From contig VYZB01000117.1 of the NCBI GenBank assembly GCA_013397455.1, forward strand, positions 1,894,055 through 1,958,054: DNA of 64,000 bases, written 5' to 3'. Below are positions 37,257-49,700 of the stretch, piece by piece. How positions within the stretch are numbered: position 1 is the first letter of the stretch; each line of letters begins with the position of its first letter. The notes below the pieces were generated by a model. It saw only the letters and a list, made by a program, of their open reading frames with translations, was not told the DNA's origin and did no database searches. This DNA is from Crotophaga sulcirostris (taxonomy: Eukaryota > Chordata > Aves > Cuculiformes > Crotophagidae). Position numbers and translations under genes: made by a program.

Positions 37257-40200
37257 TAACATATTACAGGGCTGTTATGTACCTCCTGGGCTTCTGCCAA
37301 GTTAAATAACCCCGGTTCTCTCATTCTTCCCACAGATCATGCTACGTAGATATCTAATCATAACCATGACTATTCTCCAAATTCTCTATAGTATGTACCC
37401 TACTGGAAAGGCACACTGGAGAATTAGCAAAGTACTTCTACCTCAGCCTAGTAGTTTGTCCCTGCTCCTGTAAGAATTAATACATTTTTCAATTTGGTTC
37501 TTCAAATAATTTTGAATTTTAATTCTGCATTCTGACACACTTGCAAACCCCCCCCCAGTTTTCTTGCAACTGTAAATTCAATAAGAATGCCTTCTAGTCC
37601 ACCACCCGGGTTTGTAATGAAGATACTAATTGGCAACAGGCTTTGCTGAGCTCCATTCAAAGTGTTTTTCCAGTCTCACAACAAACCACACCTGTTTTCT
37701 GTAGTTGGTTTTCCAATGAGTTCTGCATTTGCCATACATCAGATTGATCTAAACCATATTTCTTCAGCTTCCTGTCATGAGAAGGAATATCAAAAACCTA
37801 ACTAAATCCCCCAAAATGCATCATCTAGTGATTCTTCTCTCTCTGTAAGGCCTGCCACTTCCTTTCTTTTTGACTGCTTCCTGCTCATTGATCTTTATCC
37901 CCTTGTTTGAAGGTAATAATGCTTTTGATTATTTTTGTTAATTCAAAAGGATAGCAATGGGTTTAGTTTGTATAGCTCCAAACAATGCAGTGGATATATC
38001 AATACCTCAGAACCTGTATTACTATCAGTGTGACAAGTAGCACGCACAGGAAATTCACTAGAAGTGACAAACAACAATTCCACCTGGGAAATTTAGTTGC
38101 TTGAAACAGTCCATTGGTACACATTACATTCTTTTTAATTCAATCATGGGGAATAGGTTCTTGACCACTTTAAAGTACGAGTGCAGTGATCATTCTTGGT
38201 GGACTTCAGGTCTCCTTCTGTGCAGTGTATTATGGCTCTGCAATATGAGGCTCTTTTTAAAAGGCAGTAAAAAATGGCTTTGTAGGAACATTGATATTTT
38301 TGTGAATCAAATTTCTTGCCTGCTAATGACGGTAGATCAAACTTGCTGCGTGTAGTATTAACAGCCTACTTTCCCAATAATGCACCCTAACAAAAACTCA
38401 AGTTGACACAGCTGTCATGAAGAAGGAACATGATACAATATACTTGAAAAAAGCACCATATAAAAAGATAGATTTATGTTTTCTAAACAAACAATAGCAA
38501 AATACAACTACCTTATCTGAAAGCAAATATGTACCAGAACAGCTGTTTAGTATTCTGGAAATATTATTTATTTTTAATGCCATTATCCTAAGCAAATTCT
38601 TAGTAAAAAGTACCAAACTTCTTTGAGCCAGTAATTTTTAATCAGAAAGTCAAAAAGTATAAGAAGCAGGAGTACAGCAAACAGGTAGCCACATCCTAGT
38701 TCAAAAACTGGGATTCACAAGGCATCATTATAGGAAAAGTTTGAATACTGCTCTAAATTTGCTGTCAAGAAAAATCTGCATGATAGTATTAAAGAGAAGT
38801 TGGGAATGTTATTGCAGAGTTCTTCAAGAACTTCCTTCTTCCTGCCTGTACACACATCACCTCTACGAGCAAAACTTTATGAAAGTGCAGGGGTTTTAGA
38901 AAGTGCAAACTCCTTCCTGAGACAGAAATTCGGATGGAAGTGAGAAGAAAGAAAAACATTTTGTTGCTTTTCTACAATACAAGCCACACTTTTAAGAACA
39001 AAGCAAAAAGGAATTCATCACAAGCACAGATCTACTTTAACACAGCTCACTCAGCGGAGCTTGCAAACCCAAAAGGAAAAGAAACATTAGCTTTTTGTTA
39101 GTGAATAACGAGCAGTGTGCTAGAAAGTCTATCTTCAAGGCAAGAGATTTTGATGGAAGGATGTTCAGCACCACAGTTCCCACAGGCGGTCAGAGGAAGA
39201 ATATGAAAAGCAGTTTTTATTGGTCCCCATTTGAGTTTTTTCCATACTTATTCTAGAGGGCTCAAGAGCATAACAGTAGTCTTAACACCTCCACCTTGCA
39301 AATATTCAAGTAAAATGCTAAGGAGATCCTCATATTTCACTGTAGTCATAAGAAAATGCCAAATGTATCAGCTGGAAAGTCAGGAGTTAAAACTTAATCA
39401 GGGAAACTCAACACTTTCAAGAAAAAAATTCAGAGGTCAACTACAATGGCTCATCTTTAGACATCTTTATTTCTGCTCCCAGTTCTTTCTCAAAACAAAC
39501 TCAACACAAAAATTGTAGCATAAGAGAATTAACAGTTCAACATACTGCAAGACCATTAGAATCCTAACAACAATCCTTCCTTGGATTAGCAAGGAATGTA
39601 AATAATTTTATTACTTGATACTTGCTTAGGACAACCCGTGATAGTGATTTGATTCTCATATGTGATGCCGATATCTCCTCAATGTGGGTGGGAAGAAAAA
39701 CTTTACTGATAAACAGCTATATTTTTCATTAAATGTTTTGTGATGATGGAAAGCAGGCCCAAAGAAAATAAATGATGTCCCATCTGTTTAAAAGCATACG
39801 GTTATTATCCTACTGTAACAAATCTTGTTCAGATCCAAAAAATTACACACTTTAGTTCTACTCCCTGTGCTATGAAAATTAGTTCCAGCGGAAAAACAAC
39901 TGACACATAGTAATTTTATAACTGTATGACATTTATAAAAAAAATAATGTTTCTGTTAATTGATTGGCTGGGGGAAAATATGGAGACAATCCAGCTAAGT
40001 TTGAGTTTGATGACACTGCTTGCAGAGAAAAACGCATAAATCCCTATGCAACTGGCTCAGACTTGCTCATGTGTACAAGGTTTCACAATAAAACAAGGTT
40101 TATCCAGTCACAGTCTCCAAATTAATTTGTACCTTACTAATCATTTTTTAAAACACTTTATATTATTGCAACCAAATTTGACAAAATAAGTAGAGGTCTT

Positions 40201-41225
40201 AAAAGTATAATCTTCTGAACAGCTTCTTGAAAAGTGAATGCTAAAGAGCAGAAGAACTCCACCAATTCTCATATTAAGCTAAAAGCAAGAAGAAACCTTT
40301 CATTTTCAACTACCTCCTTCTATCCCTGTCAACCAAGAAAAAAGGAAATCAGTCTCCTCCTATTTATGGTATGTTACCTCCAGTCCATGGTCAAATCTGG
40401 TTGACATGTTTCCAAAAAACAAGATAGCCATGTTAATATAAAAAGATTAAAACATCTTTCAGCTCAATCTTCCTTTATTCTTTTTTTCTTTTCCTCTTTT
40501 TAGAGTTAAGCTCATCAAACTCAATTACAGACCATGTTTTCTTTCTTGTCATGGCTGTGGCGATTGTGAATGAAGGACAAAAAGGTACATAATGAAAACA
40601 TCGGGTTAAAGTAGGCAGGAGAGGGATTACATTTGGAGAGAGATTCAGCATGGTTGTAGGAAGATACAGGCAGGGAAAAATGCATCCCCATGTCTTTTCT
40701 ATTCTTGTCCCCTTTCCTTCCTGACCAACCAAGCACAAAAAGTATCTCTCAGATACATATGAGCATAGCCCACCTAGGTGAAGTCATGAACTCGAGAGAA
40801 GAAAACTGGCCAAAGTTGGCTTACATGTGTGTCTACAGATTTTCAATAAAATATATGCTGTATTTTTCTATTAAGTGGATTTTATTAAAAAGTACTTTTA
40901 GTTTCATGCTGTAGATACTACTTTTAATTTGGCACACAATAGCTATATCTAAAGGTAAGAGAGGTTTGCTCTTCACAGAAACCAAGAGTCCTGGACCTCT
41001 TTAGTCCAGCCTTACTGCAGTTATGGTTTTGTCCCATTACACATCTGTATTTCTTTCCCAAAACGTGCACATCACAATATTGCTCTCACATGATGTTATG
41101 CCATGGGTAAGAGGATATATTTCAGCATCATTTGCACAGAGCACTTTGGCATACTGTAAGAAAAAGCAAAGATAACTTTACATGAATGTAAATAAAAGTT
41201 GTTACGGGGTTTTGGTTTTGTTTCC
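37257..41225. other. Unique AT-rich noncoding DNA
   Basis: No recognised interspersed repeat in about 4 kb. There is a 9-C run at 37548-37556. The open frames at 38101-38355, 38398-38616, 39231-39518 and 40475-40738 show no domain. Confidence 0.6.
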
Positions 41226-41475
41226 ATAGAATCATAGAATCGGTTAGTTGGAAAAGACCTTGAGATCATCAAGTACAACCATACCTGTCCACTACTAAAT
41301 GATATCCCTGAGCACCTCATCTAACCATCTTTTAAATACCTCCAGGGATGGTGACTCAATCACTTCCCTGGGCAGCCTGTTCCAGTGCCCAATAACCCTT
41401 TTGGTGAAGAAATTTTTCCTACTATCTAATCCGAACTTCCCTTGGTGCAACTTAGGCCATTTCTTCTCATTCTAA
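41226..41475 (-). mobile_element. CR1 LINE fragment
   Basis: About 250 bp antisense. The tail is ATAGAATCATAGAATCGG, then AGACCTTGAGATCATCAAG, GAGCACCTCATCTAACCATC, GGGCAGCCTGTTCCAGTGCC and a 5' truncation after GCCATTTCTTCTCATTC. The GAGCACCTCATCTA...CTTTTAAATACCTCC block places it with the inner nested copy at 24706. The RT frame is broken; a 1-2 base loss at CAACTTAGGCC shifts it. Confidence 0.94.
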
Positions 41476-42641
41476 AAAGTGTCCTCTCAAAAATGTCTGA
41501 AATGGGAGATATCAGAGTTGCTTCAGACCTGAAAGTCTGCAAGTCCAGTTTACTGGCCATGGCAGCTTTTGTGTTCAATTTCACTCTTTCACTCAGGGCT
41601 TAGCTGAAAAAAAGGAAATTAATATTTTAATTAATTAATTAAAGTAAAAGGAAAAAAACTTTCCTATGTAATTTTAAAAAATCAACATACTAATACCATA
41701 AGAAATTATTTTCTACATCTATGTTGAGACTTTGACTTTAAAACCAAGAGAAAAATTAGAGACTAGATGTGGGACTTGAAACTTTTCCTCTGCTGGCTTT
41801 CTGCCAGTTGTCTCCTCCTGTGCTGAAATTAGCACTAACTAGGTTCCTTCTGTTAGTTATCAATGATAAATCTTGTCTATTCTTCTGGGACTTCTTTTTA
41901 AATCATTTATTATCAATGCATTTTACTGCAATTATCTCTCTCTCCTATGCTTTAATTTTTTAAAGACCTAATTTGCATTTCATTTGTCATCTCATCATGA
42001 CAAAAATCCTGTTTGTTTAGACTTTTTTTTAAACTTAAAGAAAATGCTACAACTGCTTGTAATAATGACAGTCTACAAGAAGTAGGCATTTTTTTCTGGA
42101 AGCAGAGCTTCAGACTGAGGTCACTTTTGCCAATATTCTGCTTGGATCTGGGAAAGAAACCTCACAGAACTTTCTATTGATGATTTCCCTTCCACAGTGA
42201 TTGATGGTGACCTTTCTGCCAATGTATGAGATACCATTTTCAGGCTGGAGATTTCTTCACTCAACATCCTACAGTAGGTTAATAATAATATTTTCATGTG
42301 TACTAAACACAAAGGATCTATGTACAGCATCCCAGTGCACTTCACATTTCTAGCTCCAAACTGTTTTCCCACCTTATGACATATTCTCAATTCAACATTG
42401 TCTGTTTTCCTTTTTTTTTTTTCCCCAAGGGAAATTCATGATGCTAATGAATACTTGCAAAATAAAAACCACAGATTAAGTGTTCTCTCATCCTACCAAT
42501 AAATGACAGCTTCAAGTCACTGGTTCAGCATCCTGCAAATCGCTAAGGGATTATTCCAACTGAGACTACGTGGGTACATTACAAACTATGAGACTTCATA
42601 AAATACACACAATAGACCAAGATATTTAAACATAACAGAAC
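41476..42641. other. Unique noncoding DNA
   Basis: Nothing recognised in about 1.17 kb apart from an (ATTA)n patch at about 41625-41642 and a 12-T run at 42411-42422. Confidence 0.6.
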
Positions 42642-42872
42642 ATCACAGAATCACAGAATGGTTTGGGTTGGAAGGAACCTTAAAGATCATAAAGTTCCAA
42701 ACCCCCTGCCACTGGATCAGGTTGCTCAAAGCCTCATCCAACCTGGCCTTGAACACCTCCAGGGATTGGGCATCTACAGCTTCTCTGGGCAACCTGTGCC
42801 AGTGCCTCACCACCCTCACAGTAAAGAAGTTCTTCCTGATATCTAATCTAAATATCCCCCTTTCAGCTTAAA
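42642..42872 (-). mobile_element. CR1 LINE fragment
   Basis: About 231 bp antisense. The tail is ATCACAGAATCACAGAATGG, then GGTTGGAAGGAACCTTAAAG, CAACCTGGCCTTGAACACC, GGGCAACCTGTGCCAGTGCC and CTCACAGTAAAGAAGTTCTT, with truncation after TTTCAGCTTAAA. About 19 bp corresponding to ATGGGCAGGGACACCTCCC are absent after CCCTGCC (about 42708), so the element is frameshifted there. Confidence 0.95.
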
Positions 42873-44776
42873 CCTTTGATTTGTCTACACAAATCAGTGG
42901 ACCCAGGATAAATAACAACTTCCAAAACCGTAGAGCAGACAAGCATATGCTTATTTCAGGAGCTGAGATTACCAAATGACCTGAAAAATTTGCAGAACTA
43001 TACATGTTTCCCCAGAAAACTCTATCACCAGGGAAAGCACCCACCAGCGTTATTATACTGGAAAAGACTGTCACTTGAAATTCGTCTAGAATTAAAAATA
43101 TTGTTACAAATTCATATTTTAAAAAATGGGTTGAAATCATACTCTCTTTTTCTAGATCTTATAAAAATTGAATTTTGAATAAGAAAGTAAGTCTTGTTTT
43201 TTCTCTAAGCAATCTCGCCTGTCACACAAATGACAAAACTTGCAACAGGTCTACATGGTTGGAGCACTGCAATAAAACTCTTCTGAGCCTTTACTGGATA
43301 TCTGGGGTTTATTAGAAGTGTTAAGAACTGGACTGCTTCATAATGAAAATACAATTTCTTTATCTAGTCCCTTTCTGACACCTTAGGACGCAAAGAACAC
43401 AATGCGCTCTGCAATAATCTCTTTTTCTGTGCTATGCAAACTTGCCAATGAATATGCAGATTCATTGCTTTCCTTTCGACAGCCCCTACTGATAAATAGG
43501 TATGATTTTTTTCCTCCAATTACTATTTTTACAATTATAGTTGTATTTGACATTCACTTCAAAGCCAGGGGCACTCACAGCCACCTTCCTCAATTTTATC
43601 TAGTCACAAAGCCCTGAACTGAAGGAGCTGACATGCAGCATAGGAAAGACTAAATTAATGTATATGAGAACCAACTGCTTTGTGTTTCCAGATCTCTCCA
43701 CTTACAACAGAGCCCCTGGCAACACTGTTCAACTTCAAAACTGTCCATTCCCTTTGCTACCCAAATCCCTGGTAAGATATATTGGTGATCTGGAATCAAT
43801 GAATAAAAAATATTTTAATTATTGATGTATATCTCATCCATTTCAATTGCCATCAAAATCTGAAAACTTTTTTCCTTTCTGATACATTTCCTAGGATTGC
43901 AAACACTGACAAATTTAAGGTAAAAATAATAAAAAATAGATGAACAAGTAATATAATGGTACATTCACAGGGATGAGTACAAAAATCTATTTATAATTTA
44001 TTTATATTTTATGAGCAGAAATAATTTGTTATTTGCTTTGGGAACTAGGACCAGCACTTTACTTGATGCCAGTATTTTCTATTTTAACATGTATGCCTAT
44101 AATATACTTTCCATAAAATGACTCTACCATGTATGCTTGACACCCTGAGCGGGTAACCAACTGAAATCTAGTAAAATGCATCTAAACTGAGTCTAACCTG
44201 GGGTAGTTTTTTGAGGGAAAATGGCCTTACTTGGCTTGCTTGCTTAGGTAGAACAGGAATTACAGAAAATTAGACAGGGAGGGATGTAATTAGGGAACTT
44301 CAACTCAGTATGTGTATCACTTTAAACTGTTTTTAATAATTGCTTCTATAAAAAATTGTTTTCCTTGAGAATTACTTTACTGAATTTAGATTTGTATTTC
44401 TTACTCTGCTGTACCCACACAATGAACTACAATAAATATCATTGCCCACTCACTCAGCCAGAATTAGTGGAAAGTTAAATATAAAATCATATTGAGAAGG
44501 GAAAAATGCAGTTAATCTCGTCTTCTAAAACAAGGTGCAATGATACTAAATTGGAATATATAAGCAAAAGTAGTGAAAAATGAAATTGTTCAGAAAATAA
44601 TCAAAATATTATACTAAGTCATAACTGTAACTGCATTAAGTCTGTGAAGTAGATGCTCAGAGAATCCTTGCCTTAAAAAAAGATCTGGAGACAAAATATT
44701 AAGAAAAAAAGAAAATCTCATATTTTAAATTATCTTTTGAAATTACTGATTGACTATTCGAACTCCTTTTCTAATT
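42873..44776. other. Unique AT-rich noncoding DNA
   Basis: No recognised repeat or gene in about 1.9 kb. The frames at 42868-43178 and 43402-43617 carry no domain. Confidence 0.6.
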
Positions 44777-45389
44777 TCATAGAATCACAGAATGGTTTGA
44801 GTTAGAAAGGATCTTAAAGATCACCTAGTCCACCCCCCTCCCACCATGGGAAGAGACACCGCCCACTGGATCAGGTTGCTCAAAGCCTCATCCAACCTGG
44901 TCTTAAACACCTTCAACCATGGGGCATCCACAATTTCTCTGGGCAACCTCATCATCCTCACAGGAAAACACTTCTTCCTAATATCTCATCTAAATCCAGT
45001 TTTAAAACCGTTACCCCTAGTCCAATCACTACACGCCTTGGTAAAAAGTCTGTCCTCGTTTTTTCTTTTAAGTCCCATTCCAATATTGGAAGGCTGCTAT
45101 AAGGTCTCCCCAGAGCCTTCTCCTCTCTAGGCTAAACAAGCCCAACTCTCTCAGCCTGTCCTCATATGGGAGGTGCTCCAGCCCTCTGAACATTTCTGTG
45201 GCCTCCTCTGGACCTGTTCCAACAGGTCCATGTCTTCCCTGTGCTGAGGACTCCAGAACTGAACACAGTACTCCAGGGGAGTTCTCACCAGAGAGAAGCA
45301 GAGGGGCAAAATCACCTCCCTTGACCTCCTGGCCATGGTTCTTTTGACGGAGCCCAGGAGATGACTGCCTTTCCAGGCTGCAAGTGCCT
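44777..45389 (-). mobile_element. Longer CR1 LINE fragment
   Basis: About 610 bp antisense, the longest minus-strand copy that is not split. The landmarks are TCATAGAATCACAGAATGG, AAGGATCTTAAAGATCACC, TATTGGAAGGCTGCTATAAG, GGAGGTGCTCCAGCCCTCTG, CTCCAGAACTGAACACAGTA and TTGACCTCCTGGCCATGG. Minus-strand frames at 45068-45397 and 45151-45336 encode successive RT pieces ([20 protein letters not shown], and [20 protein letters not shown]) in different frames, so the body is frameshifted. Two internal losses are visible, at about 44949 (about 12 bp) and about 44999. ATTTCAT occurs at 44774-44780 and 45391-45397, and could be a partly overlapping target duplication. Confidence 0.95.
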
Positions 45390-45706
45390 GATTTCATTCT
45401 CTAATGGACATTTTACTTCCTATTCTTATGTGCAATGCCATGTATTTTGATTTTGTACAAAAGGCACTGCAATTTTTTTCTTAAAAAATTATCTATGAAC
45501 AAAAATATGCTTAAAATATCATTTAAAGAGAATAGCTATTAAAATACTGCTATTGTTTGCTATTATTATTATTAATAGGTTGCTATTACTAGTTATTACT
45601 AGTTATTACTATTATTAATAGGTTGCTATTACTAGTGCAAAGGAAAAAAAAAAAAGGTCTTCAGAAAAAAAAAAAATTTCCCTGGGATGCAATTTTTCAC
45701 TGTGAA
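45390..45706. other. Short spacer with tandem duplication and poly-A tracts
   Basis: About 317 bp between two oppositely oriented CR1 copies. It contains the 43-bp-period duplication (45568-45636) and two poly-A tracts (about 45645-45656 and 45666-45676). Confidence 0.7.
45568..45636. repeat. 43-bp-period tandem duplication
   Basis: A 26-bp segment (ATTATTAATAGGTTGCTATT and the following ACTAGT) occurs at 45568-45593 and again at 45611-45636. The spacer between them consists of two further TATTACTAGT-type units. This looks like slippage or tandem duplication in an ATT-rich context. Confidence 0.9.
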
Positions 45707-45858
45707 GGTTGTCCAGAGAAGTCATTGCTGCCCCATCCCTGAAGGTGTTCAAAGCCAGGTTGGATGAAGTTTTGAGCAACCTGATCCAGTGGTAGGTGTT
45801 GGAACTGGATGAACTTCAAGGTCCTTACCAATCCAAAACACTCCATGATTCTATGATT
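45707..45858 (+). mobile_element. CR1 LINE, 3' end fragment
   Basis: About 152 bp in sense orientation, from GGTTGTCCAGAGAAGTCATT through GAGCAACCTGATCCAGTGG and GGAACTGGATGAACTTCAAG to ACTCCATGATTCTATGATT. A short deletion after GGTAGGTGTTGGAACTGG (about 45793-45808) removes the usual CCTGCCCATGG segment. The CR1-like cluster at 44777-46723 holds three copies in alternating orientation. Confidence 0.94.
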
Positions 45859-46374
45859 AAATGGTTGTTAATCAATTTGTTTTGTATTTTCAAATACACT
45901 TGTGCTAGCCATCATGCACAGATACATTGCCAAATTGGAATAAAAAGTTGGTTAAATTCAAATGGATGTTTGCAATTAACAGCAAAGAAAATTAATCATT
46001 CCACTACACATAATCTTCAATCTTGTTCAAAAAAATGGAGATACTAGTAATAAATTTCCACATTCTTCTCTTACTAATGGTTTCTAACTCATGAAACTGC
46101 AATGCACAACTGAAAGGGCCCATAAGGGAAAAAAGCGTCGACAAGTTTTCCATAATCTCATCAGGAGGTAAATGCCACAGCATCTAAAATTAAGAATTAC
46201 ATGACCTTTCTGAACTAAAATCAGATCACTGCTTGTTTCCCAGGTGATGTGACTTCCCACATTGCTTTCCTATCTGCTGCATGTTGATTTCACGCACTGA
46301 AGGGCATCTCTAAGTTCCTGACCAGGATGAGATGTCCTGCGCAGAGTATTCTGCAGGCATTACACCAAGTGACA
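45859..46374. other. Unique noncoding DNA
   Basis: About 516 bp with nothing recognised. Confidence 0.6.
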
Positions 46375-46723
46375 ATCATAGAATCATAGAATGATTTGGG
46401 TTCGAAGGGACCTTAAAGATCATCCAGTTCCAGCCCCCGTGACAGGAGCATGAACACCTTCCACTGGATCAGGGTGCTCAAAGCCCCATCCAAACTGGTC
46501 TTCAACACCTCCAGGAATGGGGCAGCCTCAACTTCACAGGGCAACCAATGCCAGTGCCTCAACACCCTCACAGGAAAATATTCCCTCCTAATATCTAGTC
46601 TAAATCTTCCCTCTTTCAGCTTAAAACCATTCCCCCTCATCCTCTTCCTGCACTCCCTGACAAGGACCCCCTCTCCTCTCGTAGGCCACGCTTTAAGTAT
46701 TGGAAGGATGCTATAAGGTCTCC
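46375..46723 (-). mobile_element. CR1 LINE fragment with RT C-terminal remnant
   Basis: About 350 bp antisense. The tail is ATCATAGAATCATAGAATG, then GGGACCTTAAAGATCATCC, CTTCCACTGGATCAGG, CAACACCCTCACAGG and TATTGGAAGGATGCTATAAG, with truncation after GGTCTCC. The minus-strand frame 46413-46640 reads [16 protein letters not shown], then LEVLKTSLDGALSTLIQWK, ending LELDDL. This is an uninterrupted RT terminus of the GATCTTTAAGG subgroup. Confidence 0.95.
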
Positions 46724-49700
46724 TGGACCTTAAAATTCAACTGGAAAGGTTACATCCAAGAAAGCATGCATATATTAACAGGCACAAATCTCTTTTTAGG
46801 CTTCTGTGCCTGACAGAATAAAACTAAAAGTCGAGTTTGTAGCAAAAGCCTCACTCTGAATAGCCTAAAATAAAATTCAGAATTTGAAACTGATAATTGT
46901 TCTCATGACAGGATTTTGTGTAGGTTGATGGGCATGGTTCAAAATACTTTTTGTAAGCCTAAAAGGTCTTAAATATTCCCCTGTCTAGTGATCAGATGGC
47001 TGGGCAAACATCAGCTTCTGCAGATTTTTACATTTCTGTTGAAATAAGCAACTACTGGGCTCCTCTTGGGTTGAAAGAAATCTGTTATAAATCTGCATCA
47101 TAACTCTCTTTGAATTTTCAAGTTCTCAGGGATCTGCTGTTGGTCATACCTTGGCTCCAAATGAGTATTGTGCATTAAATTATACAAAGAAGGCAAAATT
47201 TGGGGCTTCCAAACTTAATTTTCTCTGAATCACCAAATTGAAAACCTGAGGCAGCTGCTCCAAGTGCTGTGCTGGGCAGCACACAAGGAGAGCTGTGATT
47301 CATTTTGACTAGGGAAAGAAAATAGCCTTTTTTAAAATTTATTTCTTTTTTTGGCGACTTTGTTGCAGCTTTCAGGCATTTGAGAATCCAAAACTCATTT
47401 TTGCACTACTACCACATTTTATTTTAACAAATATGATGATTTCATAATAATAAAAGTATAGAATGGAATTGCTGAATGATCAGAATTAACTCCAAAGATT
47501 TTCAGAAACATCTAGAAACGTTATTTGTTTCAAGTTCAGGACTTTTACTGACTACTTTTTTAATTTTATCTGAAATGCAAGCAGATTGATTTATATTATA
47601 TTTGCTGCTTTGTCAGGGATCTTAAACCTACATAACTGTTTTCTTCCTATGATTTACCCTCTTTTAAAGCAGAAATACCATGTGTGATTTTTTCTGCATC
47701 ATGTAAGATTTCAGATAACACATTAAAACATCCAATTGATTTTTTCTTTCCCTCCAACTGAAACATCATACATTTTTTTTCATGCAATTTTGTCTTTTTC
47801 TGTTCAGTATTTCTTCTCGGTGAAGCTTTTGAAACAGAATTTTGAGATTAAGGCTATAAGACTAGGTGGTATTTCCAACAGCCTTTTTCATTGAAGACAA
47901 TAGCAAAAAAAAATCAATTCAGAGTAATCTGGAAAATGGAATTAAAGACCTACAAATAATTTTAAGGAACACAGGTCAGCATAAATATCAGCATTATGAA
48001 TTGCCAAGTAAACAGACTACAATTATGGATTGTACTGAAACATAAAAATTCTTTCTGAAGTGAGGAGAGTTCCTGTTTGTTCACTGTGGCCGATGAATGC
48101 CACCAATTTTGGCTCATTTTCACTTTGTTCAAGGGTTTCAAGAAAATTTCAGCATCAAAACCCACAGCAATAATGTCATTATGGCCCTTTTCTGAGTTGG
48201 AAAGTCACTAGGACATATAATAAAACCCAGTGAAGAAAGAGGTAAGAAGGGTACTCTGGGTGACCTAGAGACAATCATTCAAGAAAGATTATTATGCTAT
48301 TAACAGCATTTGTAGCACACATATTATTTAAATAAACTTATTTTATTTAAGACTTGATTATAACCACTATTTATTATGCAATTCATGTATTCAGCAGGAG
48401 AATTTATTAGCTAATTTGCTGACTTTATTTGGAAGTGTTCATACTAAGAGGATCGCATTAGTTTGTTCACACACAGATTCACTATAAGGGAAGAAAATCT
48501 TTATTTTAAGGAGAGCCTATTAAAGGGTTTTAAAGAAAATAAACTAAAATTATCCTAACTCTTCAGATTTTAAAATACTAAAATAAATCAAGTACAAATC
48601 TGTTGCCAGTTTAGAACTCAAGTTCCATATTTCCACCCTATTTTCTGCATTGCTTTCCCATCCATCCTTTGTCTCATACCTCTAGCATGCTTAAGTATAT
48701 TTGAAATAACATGTACAAGGCAATTCTAAGCAAAAATATCAAGTACCAAGGTCTCAGTAATACAAGAACCTTTTTCTTCCTTTGAGGTATATCTTTTGAG
48801 TTGTGAATATTTTTTTTAATTCTCAATAGGGCACACATCAGATTTTGACAGAGATCCTGAATGTACCTTGTAAAACTTGTGAACTGCTCTTCATGAAACG
48901 TTTGGAGAATTCTATGCAAAGCTTAAGTAAGCAATACAGAAGTTTTAATTAAACACATTATGAATTTTATACATTTGCAAAGCAGCTAGTTAGAGCATAT
49001 TTTCATCCCTTAAGGATTTGCTTATTGCAGAGTAACCAAAATACTCATGATTCTTAATTACTTTCTAAAAAAAAAAAAAAGAAGAAAAAAGAAAGGTTCT
49101 TGCTTTGAAATTTTCGTTCATTTCAATATTTCTTTCTTTAGGGCTTTCTTACATCTTCTGATGCTCTAGATTGTTCCATTTAGTTCCACTTCCAAAATGC
49201 AACACCAACATGCTTTCTTTGCAATAAGTATATATGCTATTTTTAGCTTTTGAAGGAACAGAGGTGGGAGTCAGGTCAGTTGTAGGCTAAATCCCATTTA
49301 AAGCTCTATTAGGCTACGCTCTCTCTATACTCTCACATCTACTTATGTAGGGGCATTTACACTTAAACACATAAGATCTGAGCTAATAAAGTTGGTGTCT
49401 CCTTTAAGACGACTCAGAATCCTTGGGCTCCACCCAAGCCTCAGCAGGTACTGAGAACATGAGGTTGTGGGCTCCACCAGAGAGCTGGTAGTGCTTCGCA
49501 AACTCAAACTCAGCAAGTTAAAACTACAACAAAACCTTTTTTCCTCTTTTTTTTTTAATATATGGCTTTAATATAACAACATTGAAACTTTAATTTTGTA
49601 TGCATGGAATGGTAAATAACAACACAACATAACCAGTTGTTATTATGAAGAATGAGTTGCTCCTAATCTGTGTAAAGAACCACTCTCTTGCTAATCCATC

